A stretch of 64,000 bases of DNA, taken from Pseudomonadota bacterium. GTDB taxonomy: Bacteria > Pseudomonadota > Gammaproteobacteria > Xanthomonadales > Xanthomonadaceae. The stretch is from positions 62,001-126,000 of the forward strand of contig JAEWGI010000080.1 of assembly GCA_023388355.1 (NCBI GenBank), read 5' to 3'. Within the stretch, counting starts at the first letter, position 1, and each line of letters begins with the position of its first letter. Shown piece by piece: positions 1 through 9,720 of this stretch. A model generated the notes under the pieces. That model had not been told where the DNA came from, searched no databases, and saw only the letters and a list, made by a program, of their open reading frames with translations. Both the position numbers and the translations under genes were made by a program.

Positions 1-35
1 GCGGAGGGGGAAGGCGGTTCTGCGCCAGGCGACGG

Positions 36-788
36 TCAGCGGGGCTTCGCGCTTCGCTTGCAGGTCGCGCGGAAGCCCGCGGCCATGAAGGTGGCCATGC
101 GCGCCTTGACCGCGTCGTAGTCGTCCGAGCGGCACAGGCCGCCGGACAGCCGGTCGATGCGTCCGGTGCGCGCGAGGGTCAGCATCAGCGCGCCGGTGAC
201 GAAGTGGTAGCCCCAGAAGATGTCTTCCTCGGCGCAGTCGGGCATCGCCTTCTTCAGCAGGGCGATCAGGCGCAGCACCACCGGATCGAAGTGCTGGTCC
301 ATCAGTTCGGCGCCATAGGGCGTGGTCGAGGCCAGCGCGCTGAGGGCACCGTAGTTCTTCCAGTTCTCGCCACCCTGGATGTAGAGGTCCAGGTCGGTGT
401 CGAGGAAGGCATGCAGCGCGCCTTCGAGCGTGGGCTTGCCGCCGCAGCCGGCTTCGTAGTCGTCCAGCGCCTGCATCCGCAGCCCGCTGGTCACGGCGGC
501 GCGGCGCGCCATCACCGCGTCGAACAGCGTCTTCTTGTCGGTGAAGTAGTAGTTGAGCAGGGTGTGGTGCACGCCGACGTGGCTGGCCACGTCCTTGAGC
601 GTAACGCCGTACAGCCCGTGCCGGGAGAACAGCAGTTCGGCCGCGTCCAGGATCTGCTCGGTCATCTCCGCGCGCTGCTGGGCCTTGGTCGGCCTGGCGC
701 GCGCGCTGGCCGCCTTCTTCCCGGTCCCACGCCGGGGACGCGATGTCGCATCTGCTGGCACGCTGCCGCCTCCACTGCCCCTTCGCAC
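36..788 (-). CDS. TetR-family transcriptional regulator
   Basis: DNA-binding regulator, probably the local repressor of the operon it closes. The TetR helix-turn-helix is readable at about residues 46-83 (ILDAAELLFSRHGLYG, then LKDVASHVGVHHTLLNYYF); the remainder is the variable ligand-binding half. It is the last of five minus-strand genes (TonB receptor, MFS, esterase, acyl-CoA ligase, regulator) and begins 18 bases after the ligase stop. The start is uncertain: the frame opens with GTG at 788, giving a basic, low-complexity N-terminus of about 40 residues; an internal ATG at 665 would give a 209-residue protein closer to normal TetR length. Its ligand is unknown. Candidate operators are the two palindromes in front of the receptor gene (7720-7732 and 7770-7783). 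Confidence 0.85.
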   Translation of the reverse strand: MRRGSGGGSVPADATSRPRRGTGKKAASARARPTKAQQRAEMTEQILDAAELLFSRHGLYGVTLKDVASHVGVHHTLLNYYFTDKKTLFDAVMARRAAVTSGLRMQALDDYEAGCGGKPTLEGALHAFLDTDLDLYIQGGENWKNYGALSALASTTPYGAELMDQHFDPVVLRLIALLKKAMPDCAEEDIFWGYHFVTGALMLTLARTGRIDRLSGGLCRSDDYDAVKARMATFMAAGFRATCKRSAKPR

Positions 789-806
789 GGACGCTGCACG
801 GGAACC

Positions 807-2414
807 TCATGTCCCCGTCTCCACGCGTGCGCTTCCAAACTCGGCCCTCAGGCGCATTTTGTCAATCTTCCCGGTCGCTGCCAAAGGCATGCGCTCGATC
901 CGGATCACTTCATCGGGCAGCCACCACGAGGCCACGCGTCCACGCAACGCGTCGATCAGCGCCGCGTCGGCCAGGCGGCCGCCCTCGCGCAGTTCGACCA
1001 GCAGCACCGGCCGCTCGCCCCATTTCGGATGCTCGCGGCCGATCACCGCGGCCAGCGATACCTCCGGCAGCTCGCCGACGATCTCCTCGATCTCGACGGG
1101 ATTGATCCACTCGCCGCCGGACTTGATCAGGTCCTTCGCGCGACCGGTGATCACCAGGTTGCCGTCGCTCTCGATCCTGGCGAGGTCGCCGGTGTCGAAC
1201 CAGCCGTCGGCGTCCAGGGTCGGTGTGGTGTCGCCGAAGTACCGCTGCAGCGTGCTCGCGCCGCGCACGCGCAGGCGGCCTTCGACGCCGCGCTGTTCGG
1301 GCAGGGCCACGCCGTCGGAGTCGGTCAGCAGCAGGTCCACGCCGATCGACGGGCGCCCGGACAGGTGCGCGGCGCGATCCGGATCGTGCGGCACGGCCAC
1401 GGTGCCGGTGGGCGAGAGTTCGGTCATGCCCCAGCTGGTCTGCACGCTCGCGCCCAGGCGCCGTTCGATGCGGCGCATCAGTGCAGGCGCCAGCGGCGCG
1501 CCGCCCACGATCACGCGCTGCAGCGTGGGCGTATCGCCGCCGCTGGCCTCCAGGTATTCGACCAGCGCCAGCCACACGGTGGCCACGCCGAGCGCCACGG
1601 TGACCGACTCGGCGTTGATCAGCGCGGCGAGACTGGCGCCGTCGAGCTGGCGCCCGGGCAGCACCAGGCGCGCGCCCGCGGCCGGAGTGGCGAAGGGCAC
1701 GCCCCAGCCGTTGGCATGGAACATCGGCACCGCCAGCAGCACGCTGTCGCGGCAGGAGATGGCCATGGCGTCGGCCTGCAGCGCGCGCAGCGTGTGCAGG
1801 AAGATGCCGCGATGGGTGTAGGTGACGCCTTTCGGCGCGCCGGTGGTACCCGAAGTGAAGCACAGGCCGCAGGGCGTGCGCTCGTCGAAGTCGCCCCAAG
1901 CCACGTCGCCGCGCGCGGCCGCGATCATCGGTTCGAGCGGTTCGAGCGCGATCACGCCATCGTCGTCTTCAGCGTCGCCATCGATCACCAGCACCCGCTC
2001 CAGGCATTCGGCGCGCGCGGCGATGCAGCGCGCGATCGGCGCCAGGTCGGCCGAGACCACCAGCAGGCGCGCACGCGAGCGCTCCAGCATCGCCACCAGG
2101 TGGCCCTCGTCCAGGCGCGGGTTGAGCGTGTGGCAGACCGCGCCCATGCCCATCACCGCGAACCAGGTTTCCATGTGCGCCCGGGTGTTCCAGGCCAGGG
2201 TGGCCACGCAGTCGCCCTGGCCGACGCCCATGCCTGCGAACACCGCCGAGAGCCTGCGGCTGCGCGCGCGCAGGCCGGCGTGGTCGATGCGGTCGAGCGT
2301 GCCGTTGCCGCGCGCGGTGACCACTTCGACTTCCGGATACCACTTCGCGCCGTGATCGAGGAACCTGTCCAGGGTCAGCGCGAAGGGCTGCATGTCCCCG
2401 TGGATCACTGACAT
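807..2414 (-). CDS. AMP-forming acyl-CoA synthetase (fatty-acid/aryl acid-CoA ligase family)
   Basis: ANL-superfamily ligase of 535 residues that adenylates a carboxylic acid and transfers it to CoA. The phosphate loop (CFTSGTTGAPKGVTYTHRG), the SWGMTELSPTG motif, the hinge region (GWFDTGDLARI, then GRAKDLIKSGGEWINPVEIE) and the C-terminal catalytic lysine (ATGKIDK) are all present. The start at 2414 (MSVIHGD) is preferred over an in-frame start 18 codons upstream, because that extension lies inside the esterase gene and reads as low-complexity Ala/Gly. The gene still overlaps the upstream esterase stop by 10 bases, which suggests translational coupling. Substrate is not predictable from sequence; the context suggests it activates the acid released by the esterase. 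Cytoplasmic. Confidence 0.9.
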   Translation of the reverse strand: MSVIHGDMQPFALTLDRFLDHGAKWYPEVEVVTARGNGTLDRIDHAGLRARSRRLSAVFAGMGVGQGDCVATLAWNTRAHMETWFAVMGMGAVCHTLNPRLDEGHLVAMLERSRARLLVVSADLAPIARCIAARAECLERVLVIDGDAEDDDGVIALEPLEPMIAAARGDVAWGDFDERTPCGLCFTSGTTGAPKGVTYTHRGIFLHTLRALQADAMAISCRDSVLLAVPMFHANGWGVPFATPAAGARLVLPGRQLDGASLAALINAESVTVALGVATVWLALVEYLEASGGDTPTLQRVIVGGAPLAPALMRRIERRLGASVQTSWGMTELSPTGTVAVPHDPDRAAHLSGRPSIGVDLLLTDSDGVALPEQRGVEGRLRVRGASTLQRYFGDTTPTLDADGWFDTGDLARIESDGNLVITGRAKDLIKSGGEWINPVEIEEIVGELPEVSLAAVIGREHPKWGERPVLLVELREGGRLADAALIDALRGRVASWWLPDEVIRIERMPLAATGKIDKMRLRAEFGSARVETGT

Positions 2415-4057
2415 CCATCCGCCCCCTGCGGCAGCGGCGGCGAGATGACGCCGACGTTCCAGTGCCATGGCAGGTCGCCCTGTGCGCGGCGCCGGCAGAC
2501 GACTTCCTCGACCAGTTCGAACATGCCCGGCATCAGGTGTTCGCCCGGCTGCGGCGCGCCGTCGAAATGCATGTAGGCGCGCGCGTCGCCGTAGGCGGGC
2601 CAGGCGGGTGCGCCGGCCGCAGACGGAACGCCCTCGCGCGCGAACGCGGTCCAGTAGCCGAGCATGGCCGCGGCCAGCCGCCGCTCCGCATCGGTGTCGG
2701 GAATCTCCGGCCAGTGCGGCGGGGTGGCGTCGACCGTGCCCAGCGCGTACGGGATCTCGCTGGCGTGGAAGGCGTGCAGCTGCTTCGCGTCGGCCGCCGG
2801 ATAGCCGTGGTCGAAGTAGTACAGGTAGGACGGCTTGCCGATGGCGGTCTGGCTGCGCACCAGGCGCTCGGCGGTCCAGCCGTACATCGCGTCGCGGGTG
2901 GTGGCGAGCATTGCCTCGTCGAGGTCGGCAGCCGGATAGCGGCGCAGCATGTCATCGGCAAGTTCGCCGTAGCTGGCGCGGATCGCGGCCTCGTAGGCGG
3001 CGGCGCTCTCGGGCTGCGGCGGCAGCAGGAAGCGCAGCGAGCGGATCTCGCCCTCGTTGAAGCCGGCCAGGATCGGCACCGGCGCCTGCTCGCCGCGGTC
3101 GAACACCTCCGCAAGCTGCGCCGGCAGCACCTTCCCGTCGACGTTGCCCAGCGGGAAATAGCCCGCCAGCGCGGCCTGCACCGTGAGCGCCTGCGGATCC
3201 ATCGCCCGCAGCCGCACCAGCCCGCGCACCTTCAGCTTGCGCGCCAGCTCCTCGCCGGTGGTTTCGGCCGCCGGCGTGCCGTGCGCGGCCTCGCGCAGGG
3301 CCGGGGTCGAGATCATGTACGCGCTCTGGGCGATGGCGCGGTGGAACAGCCCGCGCGCCGGCGGCGCCGCCAGCAGGTACATCACGCTCAGCGCGCCGGC
3401 CGACTCGCCGGCGATGGTGACGTTGTCCGGGTCGCCGCCGAACGCGGCGATGTTGCGCCGTACCCAGCGCAGCGCCTCGATCTGGTCGAGCAGGCCGTAG
3501 TTGCCCGACACGCCGTCGGGCGACTCTTCGCTCAGCTGCGGATGCGCCAGCCAGCCCAGCGCGCCGAGGCGGTAGTTGATGCTCACCGCCACCACGCCCT
3601 GGCGCGCCAGCGCCTGGCCGCGGTACATCTGCTCGCTGCCGCTGCCGGCCACCAGCGAGCCGCCGTGGATCCAGACGAACACCGGCGCGCGTTCGGCGCC
3701 GGCCGGCGCCCAGACGTTGAGCGACAGGCAGTCCTCGCTCATCGCCGGCGCGTGCGCCGGCGCGTAGATGCTGCCGGGGCGCGAGGGCGGCTGGTGGCAG
3801 GCGGGGCCGAATTCCGTCGCATCGCGCACCCCGTCCCAGCGTTCGGCCGCCACCGGCGCACGCCAGCGCAGCTGGCGCACCGGCGGCTGCGCGTAGGGAA
3901 TGCCGCGGAAGGCGTTGACGCCGTCGAGCGCCTCGCCCTTCAGCGAACCGGCGGGCGCGTCCACCACCGGCGCATTGCCCGGGGCCTCGCCGGCAAGCGC
4001 CGACGCGCAGCACAGCGCGGCGGCCGCGGCGACGGTGCGGAACAGGGTGCGGATCAT
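2405..4057 (-). CDS. Exported type B carboxylesterase
   Basis: Alpha/beta-hydrolase of the carboxylesterase/PnbA family, 550 residues. An N-terminal signal peptide (MIRTLFRTVAAAAALCCASA) indicates export to the periplasm. The nucleophile elbow is GESAG, the acidic residue lies in the FNEGE region and the catalytic His in AFHASEIPY, the normal order for the family; the oxyanion stretch WIHGGSLVAGSG is also present. The ATG at 4057 overlaps the TGA of the MFS gene as ATGA, so the two are translationally coupled. The same reading frame stays open upstream to about 5296, but that part is antisense-like Arg/Gly-rich sequence over the MFS gene, not a fused domain. Expected role: hydrolysis of an ester taken up by the neighbouring receptor. 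Confidence 0.92.
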   Translation of the reverse strand: MIRTLFRTVAAAAALCCASALAGEAPGNAPVVDAPAGSLKGEALDGVNAFRGIPYAQPPVRQLRWRAPVAAERWDGVRDATEFGPACHQPPSRPGSIYAPAHAPAMSEDCLSLNVWAPAGAERAPVFVWIHGGSLVAGSGSEQMYRGQALARQGVVAVSINYRLGALGWLAHPQLSEESPDGVSGNYGLLDQIEALRWVRRNIAAFGGDPDNVTIAGESAGALSVMYLLAAPPARGLFHRAIAQSAYMISTPALREAAHGTPAAETTGEELARKLKVRGLVRLRAMDPQALTVQAALAGYFPLGNVDGKVLPAQLAEVFDRGEQAPVPILAGFNEGEIRSLRFLLPPQPESAAAYEAAIRASYGELADDMLRRYPAADLDEAMLATTRDAMYGWTAERLVRSQTAIGKPSYLYYFDHGYPAADAKQLHAFHASEIPYALGTVDATPPHWPEIPDTDAERRLAAAMLGYWTAFAREGVPSAAGAPAWPAYGDARAYMHFDGAPQPGEHLMPGMFELVEEVVCRRRAQGDLPWHWNVGVISPPLPQGADGCQ

Positions 4058-5382
4058 CGGCTTTCCTCCTGCGCCAGCTGGCGGCGGATGCTGCGCGCGA
4101 GCAGCAGGAACAGGCCGATCGCCAGCAGGTAGAACGGAACCAGGGTGTAGAACGCCATCTGCAGCGAGTTGTCCGGATGGGTGGCGCGGAAGAAATCGCT
4201 GGCCAGGCCGAGGTAGGTGGGGCCGAAGCCGAGCCCGATCAGGTTCATCACCAGCAGCAGCAGCGCGCCCGACAGCACCCGCTGGTCCGGCCGCACTTCC
4301 TCCTGCACCAGGGTCACCGCCGGCGAGAGGTAGAAGTAGTTCAGGCCGGTGGGCAGGATCAGAAACGCCAGCGCCAGCTGCCAGCTGCCGGCCCAGACGA
4401 AGCCGATGAACAGCGGCAGCGCCAGCAGCAGGCCGGCCGCCGGCAGGTAGGCGTAGGCGGTCTTGGAGCGGCGCGCGAGGCGGTCGATCAGGCGCCCGGA
4501 CACCACCATCCCGCCCGCGGTGCCGATGCCTACCACCAGCGCGTACCACAGCGCCACTTCTTCCAGGCTCATGCCCTTCTCGCGCATCAGCAGCAGCACG
4601 GTGAAGTTGAGCATGGCGTAGGTGACGAACTGGGTCGCGCCGCAGGCCAGCGACATGTTGCGCAGCACCGGGTTGGCGAAGAAGCTGGCGCAGGTTTCGC
4701 GGAAACCGGATGCCGCGACCGGGGATGTCGCCCCGGGCTGCGGCGTCGGCGCCGCGTCCAGCCCGCCCTTGCGCGGCTCGCGCACGAACAGCCACACCCC
4801 GACCGCGGTCACGATCCCGACCGCGCCAACCGAGATGAAGGCCATGCGCCACGAATAGGCCGCCGCCACCGACGCGCCGAAGGCCACGCCCAGGGCCGCG
4901 CCGATCGGCGGACCGAGATTGAAAAGGCCCAGCGCGGTGCCGCGCGTGCCGGGCGGAAAGTAGTCGGAGATGATCGCGTACGAAGGCGGCACGCCGCCCG
5001 CCTCGCCCACGCCCACGGTCATGCGCGCAAGCGCCAGCTGCGGATAGCTGGAGGCCATGCCGCAGGCCGCGGTGGCCGCGCTCCACAGGCCGCAGGCGAT
5101 CGCGAGCACCCTGACCCGATTGGTGCGATCGGCCAGCCAGCCCACCGGGATCGCGAGGATGCAGTAGAACATCGCGAAGTACAGCCCGCCGATCAGCCCG
5201 AGCTGGCCATCGCTCACGCCCAGCTCGTCCTGGATCGGCTTGGCCAGGATCGACAGCAGCTGCCGGTCGAGGAAGTTGAGCACGTAGACGAAGCACAGGA
5301 TCGCCAGCACGATCCAGGCGCGCGCCCCCGGACGCGCGACCTGCGCGCCGGGGAGTGCCGCGGTGGCGGGAACGCCGGCCAT
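4054..5382 (-). CDS. MFS transporter (spinster-like)
   Basis: Twelve-helix major facilitator of 442 residues in the inner membrane. The first helix carries the motif YVLNFLDRQLLSILAKPIQ typical of the Spinster/ACS-like branch, followed by the loop 2-3 signature GWLADRTNRVRVLA and an ERGTAL-like motif (PPGTRGTALGLFNLGPP) in helix 4-5. ATG at 5382 overlaps the stop of the TonB receptor and its own stop overlaps the esterase start, both as ATGA. These four-base overlaps on both sides mark it as a core operon gene. It probably moves the compound, or the acid released from it, from periplasm to cytoplasm; the substrate cannot be read from the sequence. Confidence 0.9.
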   Translation of the reverse strand: MAGVPATAALPGAQVARPGARAWIVLAILCFVYVLNFLDRQLLSILAKPIQDELGVSDGQLGLIGGLYFAMFYCILAIPVGWLADRTNRVRVLAIACGLWSAATAACGMASSYPQLALARMTVGVGEAGGVPPSYAIISDYFPPGTRGTALGLFNLGPPIGAALGVAFGASVAAAYSWRMAFISVGAVGIVTAVGVWLFVREPRKGGLDAAPTPQPGATSPVAASGFRETCASFFANPVLRNMSLACGATQFVTYAMLNFTVLLLMREKGMSLEEVALWYALVVGIGTAGGMVVSGRLIDRLARRSKTAYAYLPAAGLLLALPLFIGFVWAGSWQLALAFLILPTGLNYFYLSPAVTLVQEEVRPDQRVLSGALLLLVMNLIGLGFGPTYLGLASDFFRATHPDNSLQMAFYTLVPFYLLAIGLFLLLARSIRRQLAQEESR

Positions 5383-7682
5383 CAGAAGCGATAGCCTACG
5401 CGCACGCCGACGGTGCGCGGCCGCACGACGCCGTAGCGGCCGTCGAGGAAGGCCTCGGGATGCACGTAGTTGACCGAGCGGTCGTCGAACAGGTTTTCCG
5501 CGTACAGGCCGACGGTGAAGCGCTCGAAGGCCGCCGCCAGCGAGGCGTTGACGATGGTGTAGGACTCGGTGTGGTCGTAGGTCGGGCTGACCACGCCGGG
5601 CTGGCCCGGCACGTTCGGGAACGAACCGGGGAAGCTGCCCACGTGCACCACCGCCAGCGAGGCGTTGCCGACCGAGTCGCGGATCCAGTCGAAGCTGTAG
5701 TTCACCGTCATCGAACCGCTGACCTCCGGCCCGGACAGGCGCGCGCCGTACACCGCGCCCGAGACCGCGGCCTCCTCGTCGCTGAGCGTATCGACCCGGG
5801 CGCGGTTGATCGAGCCGTTGAGCGCGAACGTCCAGTTCGCGTTCGGCATCGCCATCAGTTCGAACTCGACGCCGCGGCTGTAGGCGCCGCCGATGTTGGT
5901 GGCGAACTGGATCGAGTCCGACACGCGGTTGGCCTGCACCTGGATGTCGTTCCAGTCGATGTGGTAGAGCGCCACGTTGGCCGCCAGCCGCCCGTTCCAC
6001 CAGCGGCCCTTCATGCCGAGTTCGTAGCTGATCAGCTCGTCGGAGTCGGCACCGGCCGGGATCACCAGGTCGTCCGGATCGAGCGTGCTGACCGAGCCTG
6101 CACGGGCATTGACCACCGGCGCGCGGAAACCGGTGGCGACCGCCGCATAGGTGGTGATCGAGGGCACCGGCCGCCACGAGGCGCTCAGGCGGTAGGACGG
6201 CCCGGACTCCTTCGCCTTGATCCCCTCCGCCGCTTCCACCGGCGTGATCGTCACCGGAAGCCCGCACACGGCGAAGAAGCTGCACAGGAAGGCCTGGGTG
6301 AGGTAATTGCTGTTGTAGCCGCCCTCGCGGGTGAAGCCCTGGGTCTCGATATTGCCGTAGCGCAGGCCCACGGTGGTCCAGAAGTCGTTCGTGAAGTTGT
6401 AGGTCAGCTGGCCGAACAGCGCCTGCTCCTTGACCACATCGTGGCTCTGGAAACGCAGGTAGTACTCGTCCGGCAGCCCGGTGATGCCGCTGGCGGCGAG
6501 GTATTCCTCGTTGGAGCGGTAGCCGAAGTACACGTCGCGCTCGCGCTTGTAGTGGAACGCACCGAGCACCCACTCGAACGGGCCGCCGGTGTCCGAGACC
6601 AGGCGCGTTTCCTGGACGAAGGTGGAGCTGTCCACCGGCGCGTCCAGGGCGAAGGCGAAGGCCTGATCGTAGGTGCCGGCCAGGTCGACGTTGAACGTGG
6701 CCTCGTAGTCCGACAAGGTGGTGGAGCTGGTCAGTCGCGCGAAGTCGAACTGGTATTCGAGGGTCGCGTTGTAGTTGGTCATCTGCCCGGTGAACATGTC
6801 CGGGCGGTCGGAGAAGCGCCGGTCCTCGCCGAGTTCGGGATTGACCAGCGACGAGTCCTCGGGCGTGCTTTCCTCGCGCGACAGGCGCAGCTGCGCGGAG
6901 AAGCGGTCGGTCGGCTCCCAAAGCAGGGTGGCGCGGCCGCCCCAGCTCTTGAGCCGGTTGGCGTCGTCGATGCCGGTGCCGAGGTTGTCGATATAGCCCT
7001 CCTCGTCGCGCGAGAAGCCCACCACGCGCAGCGCCAGCCTGTCCTCGGCCAGCGGGATGTTGACCATCGCGTTGTAGCGCTGGCGCAGCGAACCCGATCC
7101 GGTGATGCCCAGGTCGGCCAGGAACGAAGCCTCGTACACGTTCGGATCCGGCGCATGGGTGAGGATGCGCAGCGCGCCGGCCAGCGAGCCGGAGCCGAAC
7201 AGCGTGCCCTGCGGGCCGCGCAGGAACTCCACCCGCTCCACGTCGTAGAGGCTCGGGTCGAGGATGGTGGAGTTGCCGTTGGCCGAGATCGGCAGTTCGT
7301 CGATGTAGACCGCCACCGTGCTCTGCAGGCCGGCGTTGTAGCCGTTGGTGGCGATGCCGCGGGCGGTGAAGTTGTTGAAGTTGGCGCTGGCGCGGTTGAG
7401 CACCACGCCCGGCGTCGCATGCGCCAGGCCCTCGTAGCCGACCACCCCCTTGGCGTCGAGCTCGTCCTGCGAGAGCACGCTTACGCTCAGCGGCACATCC
7501 TGCAGCGGTTCGCTGCGCCGCGTTGCGGTGACGTAGATGGTGTCCAGGTCCTCCGGCGTTTCCGGCTCGGCCCTGGCCTGGCGCTGCGATTCGAGTACTT
7601 CGGACGTGGCCTGCGCGATGGCAGCCACGGGCATTGCGAGCAGTGCGGCGACCGACGCGGACGCGATAAGACGATTCCCCAT
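5382..7682 (-). CDS. TonB-dependent outer-membrane receptor
   Basis: Outer-membrane active-transport receptor, 766 residues. Signal peptide at residues 1-25 (LIASASVAALLAMPVAAIAQA), plug domain from about 45 (TATRRSEPLQDVPLSVSVLS through VERVEFLRGPQGTLFG), then a beta-barrel ending in GVRVGYRF with the terminal Phe used by the BAM machinery. There is no N-terminal signalling domain, so it is not an ECF-coupled transducer. It is the first gene of the ester-catabolic operon. The plug sequence resembles receptors abundant in sphingomonads and xanthomonads that import hydrophobic or aromatic compounds; the ligand is not identifiable. A promoter with TTGACA and two palindromes lies upstream. Confidence 0.93.
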   Translation of the reverse strand: MGNRLIASASVAALLAMPVAAIAQATSEVLESQRQARAEPETPEDLDTIYVTATRRSEPLQDVPLSVSVLSQDELDAKGVVGYEGLAHATPGVVLNRASANFNNFTARGIATNGYNAGLQSTVAVYIDELPISANGNSTILDPSLYDVERVEFLRGPQGTLFGSGSLAGALRILTHAPDPNVYEASFLADLGITGSGSLRQRYNAMVNIPLAEDRLALRVVGFSRDEEGYIDNLGTGIDDANRLKSWGGRATLLWEPTDRFSAQLRLSREESTPEDSSLVNPELGEDRRFSDRPDMFTGQMTNYNATLEYQFDFARLTSSTTLSDYEATFNVDLAGTYDQAFAFALDAPVDSSTFVQETRLVSDTGGPFEWVLGAFHYKRERDVYFGYRSNEEYLAASGITGLPDEYYLRFQSHDVVKEQALFGQLTYNFTNDFWTTVGLRYGNIETQGFTREGGYNSNYLTQAFLCSFFAVCGLPVTITPVEAAEGIKAKESGPSYRLSASWRPVPSITTYAAVATGFRAPVVNARAGSVSTLDPDDLVIPAGADSDELISYELGMKGRWWNGRLAANVALYHIDWNDIQVQANRVSDSIQFATNIGGAYSRGVEFELMAMPNANWTFALNGSINRARVDTLSDEEAAVSGAVYGARLSGPEVSGSMTVNYSFDWIRDSVGNASLAVVHVGSFPGSFPNVPGQPGVVSPTYDHTESYTIVNASLAAAFERFTVGLYAENLFDDRSVNYVHPEAFLDGRYGVVRPRTVGVRVGYRF

Positions 7683-7719
7683 TCTCAGATCCCTCCCACA
7701 GGATGCTGGTTCAGCAAGA

Positions 7720-7732
7720 CGTGACGGTCACG
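7720..7732. promoter_or_regulatory. Palindrome at the receptor-operon promoter (candidate TetR operator)
   Basis: CGTGAC-G-GTCACG is a perfect 6+1+6 palindrome just downstream of the putative -10 of the receptor promoter, near the expected transcription start. That is where a repressor would block initiation. Assignment to the TetR protein of the same operon is inference. Confidence 0.4.
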
Positions 7733-7762
7733 ATAGTGGGCGCGTCCGGGGGCGTCTGTCAA
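7733..7762 (-). promoter_or_regulatory. Putative sigma70 promoter of the TonB receptor operon
   Basis: On the minus strand a perfect -35 TTGACA (7757-7762) is followed after 18 bases by CACTAT (7733-7738), a weak -10. The receptor ATG is 51 bases downstream. The poor -10 beside a perfect -35 is compatible with a regulated promoter. Confidence 0.45.
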
Positions 7763-7769
7763 TACTCAC

Positions 7770-7783
7770 TCACAAGCTTGTGA
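7770..7783. promoter_or_regulatory. Perfect 14-bp palindrome upstream of the receptor promoter
   Basis: TCACAAGCTTGTGA is a perfect 14-base palindrome 7 bases upstream of the -35 element. It is a typical size and symmetry for a TetR-type or other dimeric regulator site. Which protein binds is unknown. Confidence 0.4.
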
Positions 7784-7890
7784 ATATCTTTTGCGATGCA
7801 ACATGACGGCCACCGTAAGCACAGCCCGGCTCTGCCCTTCCCCCGAGTCCGGCTGAACGGACCAGACATCCCCTGCGGGGCCGCCCGGCT

Positions 7891-7896
7891 TATAAT
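7891..7896 (+). promoter_or_regulatory. -10 box of the ahcY promoter
   Basis: A perfect TATAAT sits about 12 bases before the 5' end of the SAH riboswitch, placing the transcription start at about 7903 so that the transcript begins with the aptamer. No convincing -35 is visible (the right spacing holds only ATCCCC). Confidence 0.6.
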
Positions 7897-7907
7897 TCCG
7901 CGCCTCC

Positions 7908-7980
7908 GCCGAGGGGCGCTGCGACCGTGGACGCCACGGCCAGGCTCGGCGTCCGATTCCTGCGACAACGGCGCCCGTCA
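7908..7980 (+). ncRNA. SAH (S-adenosylhomocysteine) riboswitch
   Basis: The leader matches the SAH-riboswitch consensus. CCGAG at 7909-7913 can pair with CTCGG at 7945-7949 (pseudoknot). GGGCGC at 7914-7919 pairs with GCGCCC at 7971-7976 (P1). GTGG/CCAC at 7927-7930 and 7935-7938 form P2. The conserved single-stranded blocks GCTGCGACC and CCAGGCTCGG are intact. SAH binding normally turns expression of ahcY on, so the enzyme that removes SAH is made when SAH accumulates. The aptamer ends 39 bases before the ahcY start codon, leaving room for the ribosome site AGCTCCACC/GACGGAG region. Confidence 0.92.
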
Positions 7981-8019
7981 ACACGAATCCGGCCCGGATT
8001 CCCACGACGGAGCTCCACC

Positions 8020-9468
<1,449 letters not shown>

Positions 9469-9490
9469 TCGCACCAGGGTGCGGCAAGGA

Positions 9491-9519
9491 ACGGGCGCCA
9501 TGCGGCGCCCGTTTTTTTT
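9491..9519 (+). terminator. Intrinsic terminator of ahcY
   Basis: A perfect 9-bp stem ACGGGCGCC / GGCGCCCGT with an ATGC loop is followed directly by eight T. It lies 22 bases after the ahcY stop. Confidence 0.93.
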
Positions 9520-9720
9520 GGACTCATGCAGCCCTGCGCATCGCGGAGTTCGCTGTCATGCCTGCCGCGCGCGCAGTCGTGCAGACACGGGAAACCGCCC
9601 CTGAACGCCGTGGCCGAATCGGCCTGGATTCAGCTGCGGTTCGCCGCCTGACGACGTTGCTTCCACGCGCCCGCGCGGATCGTGCCCATGCCGATCAAGG
9701 CATGCCACGACTCCCCCGCC

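Noticed and set aside
2405..5296. Apparent 963-residue fusion of the esterase with an upstream domain
   Set aside because: The upstream part is an off-frame reading of the MFS gene. The esterase has its own signal peptide and an ATGA-coupled start at 4057.
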